DNA of 10,098 nt from an uncultured Clostridia bacterium (GTDB lineage: Bacteria; Bacillota; Clostridia; Oscillospirales; CAG-272). The position numbers and the translations under genes are program-made. The stretch's first letter is position 1. The number at the start of each line of letters is the position of its first letter. The notes beneath the pieces were generated by a model that did not search any database, was not told the DNA's origin, and saw only the letters and a list, made by a program, of their open reading frames with translations. Shown piece by piece: positions 6,704-10,098 of this stretch. The stretch lies in the NCBI GenBank assembly GCA_946618395.1, contig CAMOLD010000040.1:1-10098 (forward strand). The letters are read 5' to 3'.

Positions 6704-8874
6704 GGATGGATATGAGAAAAAAAGGAATGCCGCCAAAGCGGCAAAAGGGAAATGAGCCCTTTTCTCCTCCGCCGGCAGAGGGAGAGCTGGCGCGGTTTAC
6801 GGCAACACTGGACCGCAACGATCCCGCGCGGCTGGTTCAAACGACTGTGATTTGCACCGAAACCGAGTTGATTGCAATGCGCGAGGATGAAACCGAGCGG
6901 ATCCCTTTGCGGGAGATCGCCGAAGTGCGCATGGAGAACGGCGTTGGGTGCGTCTTTTTGAATTACGTTTGCAAAAACGGGGAGCGCGGCTTGTTTGCCC
7001 GCGCCGATGAAAAGGTCAAAGAGGACTGCGCCCGGTTCGTTTCTGCCGTTGAAAAATTTTTGCGCGAAGGCGTCAGAACAGACGATAAAAACCGCAACCC
7101 GGGGCAACGGAAACCCCGCACCTCCGCCCGCAGCGCCATCAAGCGCCTGCTCATAACCGCAAAGCCGGAATGGGGCTATTTGTCTTTGATCTTTTTCCTG
7201 TTTGCATTTGCAACGGCAATCGGCGTGGTGCTGCCGTATTTGAACCGGATTTTGACCGATAATTACATTCGTCAGGGCAACCGGCCGGAGCTTTTATACG
7301 GCCTTATCGGTATGGCGGTTGCAATTTTCGGTGTGTATGTTCTGCGCGCGTTCGTTTGGGTTACCCGCGGCATTCTCATTGCCGTTGCCGGCAACCGACT
7401 GGTCGTTCGTCTGCGCGATATCGTCTTCCGTAAAATTCAATCGCTTTCCATTGCCGGCATCTCGCAAAATACCACCGGCGAGCTGATGAAGCGGGTGAAC
7501 GGAGACACCACGCAAATCCGCAGTTTCTTAGTCAACCAGATCCCGCCGATTTTGGAGCAGGTTTTATTGCTTTTGATCATTTCGGTATATCTGTTCTTCC
7601 GGGATTGGCGGTTGGCGCTGTTTATTTTGGTTCCGGCGCCGTTCGTTGTGTTTGCCATGCGGTCGTTTTGGAAATTCATGCGCGGGCTTTTCAGCCGCCG
7701 CAGAGAATTGAACGCGCAGGGTAGCAGTATTTTGCACGATACGTTTTCCGGCATTCGCGTGGTCAAATCCTACGGCATGGAAAAGCGCGAGGAAGAGCGG
7801 TTTGTCGCCATGGCGGAAAAGGAACGCGAGGCGGAACTGCGCCAGGAGAAAATTTGGGCAATCGTCATGCCCATCCTCAATTTTTTGGTTGGTGCCGGAG
7901 AATTTGTGCTGTTGTATTTCGTTGGCAACCAAATGCTGGCAAACAAAATGACCGCCGGGGAAATGGCGCAGTTTTCGGCGTATTCGGGAATGATTTATGC
8001 GCCGCTTTCCATGCTGATGCGCCTGCCGCAACAACTCATGTCGGCAACAACCTCCATTTCCCGCGTTTACGATCTTTTGGATCAGCCCGAGGAGCTGGTT
8101 GACAGCGCACAGCCGCAAAAACCGGCTTGGGAAGGAAACATTACCCTGGAGGGCGTCCGCTTTGGCTACAACAGCGCCGAGGATGTTTTGCAGGGAGTTG
8201 ATTTGCAGATCCGGGCAGGGGAATTTATCGGGCTTGTCGGTCGCTCCGGCGTTGGAAAAACCACGCTGATCAACCTGATTATGCGGATGTATGACGTTGA
8301 CGAAGGTAGAATTTTGATTGACGGCGTTGATATTCGGGAAATTTCGCAGGAAGAATTGCGCTCGCATATCGGCGTTGTGTTGCAGGAGAACTTTTTGTTT
8401 TCGGGCAGTGTTGCGCAAAATATTGCCTATGCCAAGCCGGGCGCCGGGCGCGAGGAGATTGTCCGCGCGGCAAAGCTTGCCGGCGCGCATGAGTTTATCG
8501 TCCGTCTTCCCGATGGATACAATACCTACATCGGCGAAAAAGGGCATACCCTTTCGGGCGGCGAGCGCCAGCGCATTTCTATCGCCCGTGCGCTGCTCCA
8601 TGATCCCAAAATCATCCTTTTGGACGAGGCGACCTCCTCTTTGGATACCGAAACCGAAAAGAAGATTCAGGAGGCGCTCAAAATCCTTTGCCGCGGCAGA
8701 ACGACCATTGCTATTGCCCACCGGCTTTCCACTTTGCGAAACGCAACCAAACTGGTTGTTTTGGATAAAGGTGTGATTGCCGAAAGCGGAACGCACGACG
8801 AACTGATGGCAAAGGAGGGCATTTACCAAGGGCTGGTTCTTTCCCAGCGGGAAATGTCCAAAATTCAGTCTTGA
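6700..8874 (+). CDS. ABC exporter half-transporter with N-terminal PH-like domain, second half
   Basis: The product has 724 residues. A basic, proline-rich leader (1-28) precedes a beta-rich domain with a terminal helix (about 30-124), similar to that of the first half but with no zinc ribbon after it. The transmembrane domain spans about 155-440. The ATPase domain has Walker A GRSGVGKTT (514-522), Q562, signature LSGGERQ (618-624), Walker B with D642-E643, D-loop SSLD (646-649) and H674. Both halves therefore look ATPase-competent, unlike many heterodimeric exporters with one degenerate site. The ATG at 6700 overlaps the DUF1854 stop by 4 bases (ATGA), suggesting translational coupling. An in-frame ATG at 6712 has GAGG six bases upstream and may be the real start. 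It is the last gene of the operon and stops just before a strong terminator. Confidence 0.96.
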   Translation: MRMDMRKKGMPPKRQKGNEPFSPPPAEGELARFTATLDRNDPARLVQTTVICTETELIAMREDETERIPLREIAEVRMENGVGCVFLNYVCKNGERGLFARADEKVKEDCARFVSAVEKFLREGVRTDDKNRNPGQRKPRTSARSAIKRLLITAKPEWGYLSLIFFLFAFATAIGVVLPYLNRILTDNYIRQGNRPELLYGLIGMAVAIFGVYVLRAFVWVTRGILIAVAGNRLVVRLRDIVFRKIQSLSIAGISQNTTGELMKRVNGDTTQIRSFLVNQIPPILEQVLLLLIISVYLFFRDWRLALFILVPAPFVVFAMRSFWKFMRGLFSRRRELNAQGSSILHDTFSGIRVVKSYGMEKREEERFVAMAEKEREAELRQEKIWAIVMPILNFLVGAGEFVLLYFVGNQMLANKMTAGEMAQFSAYSGMIYAPLSMLMRLPQQLMSATTSISRVYDLLDQPEELVDSAQPQKPAWEGNITLEGVRFGYNSAEDVLQGVDLQIRAGEFIGLVGRSGVGKTTLINLIMRMYDVDEGRILIDGVDIREISQEELRSHIGVVLQENFLFSGSVAQNIAYAKPGAGREEIVRAAKLAGAHEFIVRLPDGYNTYIGEKGHTLSGGERQRISIARALLHDPKIILLDEATSSLDTETEKKIQEALKILCRGRTTIAIAHRLSTLRNATKLVVLDKGVIAESGTHDELMAKEGIYQGLVLSQREMSKIQS

Positions 8875-8876
8875 AC

Positions 8877-8913
8877 AAAAAGAGCAAATTTCCAAAGAAA
8901 TTTGCTCTTTTTT
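8877..8913. terminator. Bidirectional intrinsic terminator
   Basis: A perfect 15-bp stem (8877-8891 with 8898-8912) with a 6-base loop has A and T tracts at its two ends. It starts three bases after the stop of the second exporter gene and ends three bases before the stop of the minus-strand rbr2, so it closes both converging transcripts. Confidence 0.95.
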
Positions 8914-8915
8914 CT

Positions 8916-9560
8916 TTATTGTTCCCCGTTATATACCTGAAAATATGCCTGTTTGTATCCGCAAACGGGGCAGGTTTCGGGTGCGCTTTTTCCGGTTGCA
9001 AGATGTCCGCAACTGCGGCATTGCCAAACCGTTTCGCCCTCTTTTTGAAACACCTCGCCGTTTTCCAGGTCTTCCAAAAGGGTGCGGTAGCATTCCTCGT
9101 GGTGCTTTTCAATTTCGCCCACCAGGCGGAATTTTGTTGCAAGCTCCGAAAATCCGTCCCGCTCGGCAATTTCGGCAAAGTTGGCATACATTTCCTTCCA
9201 TTCGTATTCCTCCCCTTTTGCGGCGGCGGTCAGGTTCTTTTCGGTGGTCGGGTTGCCGCCCAGCTCTTTGAACCACATTTCGGCGTGCTCGCGCTCGTTG
9301 TCGGCAATTTTCAAAAAGAGATCTGCAATCTGCTCGTATCCCTCGGTTTTTGCCTTGTAGGAATAAAAGGTATATTTGTTCCTTGCCTGCGATTCGGCGG
9401 CAAATGCCGCCAGCAGGACCTGCTCGGTTTCGGTTCCCGCATAAGAATTTGCCGGAATTTCCACCGTTTTTCCGTCCTCTTTCGGCGAATAGACGTTAAA
9501 AACGACGTCCTCCCCCATGGGAACTTCGGTTTTGGTTTTGTGCTGTCTTGTTTTGTCCAT
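8916..9560 (-). CDS. rbr: Rubrerythrin with N-terminal extension (rbr2)
   Basis: This is a second di-iron peroxidase. By eye, more than half of its residues match rbr1 across the shared region. With the start at 9560 it has 214 residues. Ferritin-like ligands are E56, E89xxH92, E117 and E120, and E151xxH154. Rubredoxin cysteines are C181xxC184 and C197xxC200. Before the shared N-terminal motif (YAGTETE at 40-46) lies an extra segment of about 36 residues, with VVFNVYSPKEDGKTVEIP, that rbr1 lacks. The frame also has ATGs at 9596 and 9593, but these sit inside the upstream hairpin without a ribosome binding site. AAGGAG lies 12 bases before the ATG at 9560, which is a long spacing. An ATG at 9518 lacks one. 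It follows thioredoxin on the same strand, separated by the long hairpin. Confidence 0.95.
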   Translation of the reverse strand: MDKTRQHKTKTEVPMGEDVVFNVYSPKEDGKTVEIPANSYAGTETEQVLLAAFAAESQARNKYTFYSYKAKTEGYEQIADLFLKIADNEREHAEMWFKELGGNPTTEKNLTAAAKGEEYEWKEMYANFAEIAERDGFSELATKFRLVGEIEKHHEECYRTLLEDLENGEVFQKEGETVWQCRSCGHLATGKSAPETCPVCGYKQAYFQVYNGEQ

Positions 9561-9562
9561 CA

Positions 9563-9638
9563 AAAAAACGCTCTCCTTTTTTCGGTATTCCATCATTTTT
9601 AACGATGATGTAATTCCCGAATGGGGAGAGCGTTTTTT
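9563..9638 (-). terminator. Long hairpin after thioredoxin and in the rbr2 leader (terminator or attenuator)
   Basis: The outer arms (9563-9576 and 9625-9638) are complementary over 14 bp. Inside them are a 5-bp match (9581-9585 with 9617-9621), a 3-bp match, and a 6-bp hairpin (9591-9596 with 9605-9610) with an 8-base loop. On the minus strand the outer stem is followed by seven U, as in an intrinsic terminator, 16 bases after the thioredoxin stop. The 3' arm also contains the rbr2 ribosome binding site, and the U tract ends one base before its start codon. A compact terminator would not need this length, so conditional control of rbr2 is possible. Confidence 0.65.
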
Positions 9639-9643
9639 ATGTC

Positions 9644-9672
9644 AATATAAAGAATCAGAGAAGCGCCAGCAA
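9644..9672 (-). promoter_or_regulatory. Candidate promoter for rbr2
   Basis: On the minus strand TTGCTG (9667-9672), a 17-base spacer and TATATT (9644-9649) give a moderate match, with the -35 inside the last codons of thioredoxin. Transcription would start near 9637, exactly at the base of the long hairpin. A TTGACA at 9640-9645 has no acceptable -10. Without this promoter, rbr2 would depend on readthrough from the thioredoxin promoter. Confidence 0.35.
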
Positions 9673-9963
9673 CTCTTCCTTCGGGCAAACGCCCACGGAC
9701 GTGTTGGTCACCTCGCCGTTTTTGAAGACCATAACGGTGGGAATGCTCATAATGCCAAAGCGCATGGCAAGTTCCTCTTCTTCGTCAACATTCACCTTGC
9801 CAACCTTGATTTTACCGTCCATTTCTTTGGCGATTTCTTCTACCACCGGGGCAAGCATCCGGCAGGGACCGCACCAAGAAGCCCAAAAGTCAACCAAAAC
9901 GGGAATCGGGGAGCCGAGCACTTCCTCCTCAAAATTATCGGTTGTGAGTTTGATTTCTGCCAT
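9655..9963 (-). CDS. trxA: Thioredoxin
   Basis: The 102-residue cytosolic thiol-disulfide oxidoreductase reduces protein disulfides and would be recharged by thioredoxin reductase (not in the window). It shows the WCGPC active site at 30-34, the buried acid D25 in VDFWA, the cis-proline loop SIPT (P75) and the KNGE turn at 81-84. The length is normal for a single-domain bacterial thioredoxin. An additional cysteine, C93, lies near the C-terminus outside the active site. AAAGGA lies 10 bases before the ATG. It has its own near-consensus promoter and is followed on the same strand by rbr2, with a hairpin between them. Its position beside a rubrerythrin suits a role in oxidative stress defence. 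Confidence 0.97.
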   Translation of the reverse strand: MAEIKLTTDNFEEEVLGSPIPVLVDFWASWCGPCRMLAPVVEEIAKEMDGKIKVGKVNVDEEEELAMRFGIMSIPTVMVFKNGEVTNTSVGVCPKEELLALL

Positions 9964-10001
9964 AATTGTTTCTTCCTTTCCGCAATTTGATTTGCAAATT
10001 C

Positions 10002-10030
10002 ATTTTACCATATCTTTCCCAAACTGTCAA
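10002..10030 (-). promoter_or_regulatory. Promoter of thioredoxin (extended -10)
   Basis: On the minus strand TTGACA (10025-10030, perfect consensus), a 17-base spacer and TAAAAT (10002-10007) with an upstream TGG form a strong sigma-A-type promoter. The predicted start falls in a perfect 10-base palindrome, ATTTGCAAAT (9990-9999). The -35 begins 4 bases after the stop of the gene entering from the right. Confidence 0.85.
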
Positions 10031-10034
10031 TGTT

Positions 10035-10098
10035 TTATTCCGTTGATTTGCGCTTTTTTAGCGCAACCAGCAAACCAAACGCCGCAAGATAACTGCCC
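10035..10098 (-). CDS. C-terminal end of a probable membrane protein, partial
   Basis: Reading from the right edge on the minus strand, one frame gives 20 codons ending in TAA (10035-10037). The peptide is GSYLAAFGLLVALKKRKSTE: a hydrophobic stretch followed by a basic tail, as expected for the last transmembrane helix and cytosolic end of a membrane protein. Another frame is also open but gives a less protein-like peptide. The family cannot be identified from this fragment. A 7-bp inverted repeat with a 5-T loop (10048-10066) lies within these codons; it has no U tract after it. Confidence 0.5.
   Translation of the reverse strand, partial: GSYLAAFGLLVALKKRKSTE

Noticed and set aside
10048..10066. 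TTGCGCT/AGCGCAA inverted repeat as a terminator
   Set aside because: The T or A run is in the loop, no U tract follows on either strand, and it lies in the probable 3' coding end of the right-edge gene.

Overview
The window looks like chromosomal DNA from an anaerobic member of the Bacillota (Clostridia-like). The reasons are strong AGGAGG-type ribosome binding sites, two rubrerythrins plus a thioredoxin (peroxide and oxygen defence of anaerobes), a LUD-domain protein, a DUF4177 small protein, and intrinsic terminators shared by converging genes. The genus cannot be resolved by eye. I see no mobile element, CRISPR array, tRNA or rRNA, and no gene-free stretch longer than about 180 bases.

Layout. 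Positions 1-1484 (+) hold the 3' end of an unrecognised gene followed by a nucleotidyltransferase-fold protein (NTP_transf_5 type). These end at a perfect bidirectional terminator (1483-1512), which is shared with a rubrerythrin on the minus strand (rbr1, 1528-2067). A 182-base intergenic region separates rbr1 from a plus-strand operon. It holds two divergent promoters of the same type, arranged around an imperfect 52-base palindrome.

The operon (about 2210 to 8913) has six tightly packed genes: a short-chain dehydrogenase/reductase, a DUF4177 small protein, a LUD-domain protein, an ABC exporter half with an N-terminal domain and zinc ribbon, a DUF1854 protein, and a second ABC exporter half. 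It ends at a 15-bp-stem terminator (8877-8912) that also serves a second, N-terminally extended rubrerythrin on the minus strand (rbr2, 8916-9560). Upstream of rbr2 are a long hairpin (9563-9638), a thioredoxin (9655-9963, minus) with a near-consensus promoter, and the last 20 codons of a probable membrane protein entering from the right edge.

How they may work together. The two rubrerythrins and the thioredoxin fit a peroxide/thiol stress role. The rbr1, SDR and thioredoxin promoters share an extended -10 block, and rbr1 and thioredoxin also share an eight-base initially transcribed element at the same offset. The most unusual element is the ABC-DUF1854-ABC trio. It is probably a heterodimeric exporter of unknown cargo, with related PH-like N-terminal domains on both halves, a zinc ribbon on only one, and a soluble DUF1854 partner encoded between them. 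No known export substrate gene lies beside it.
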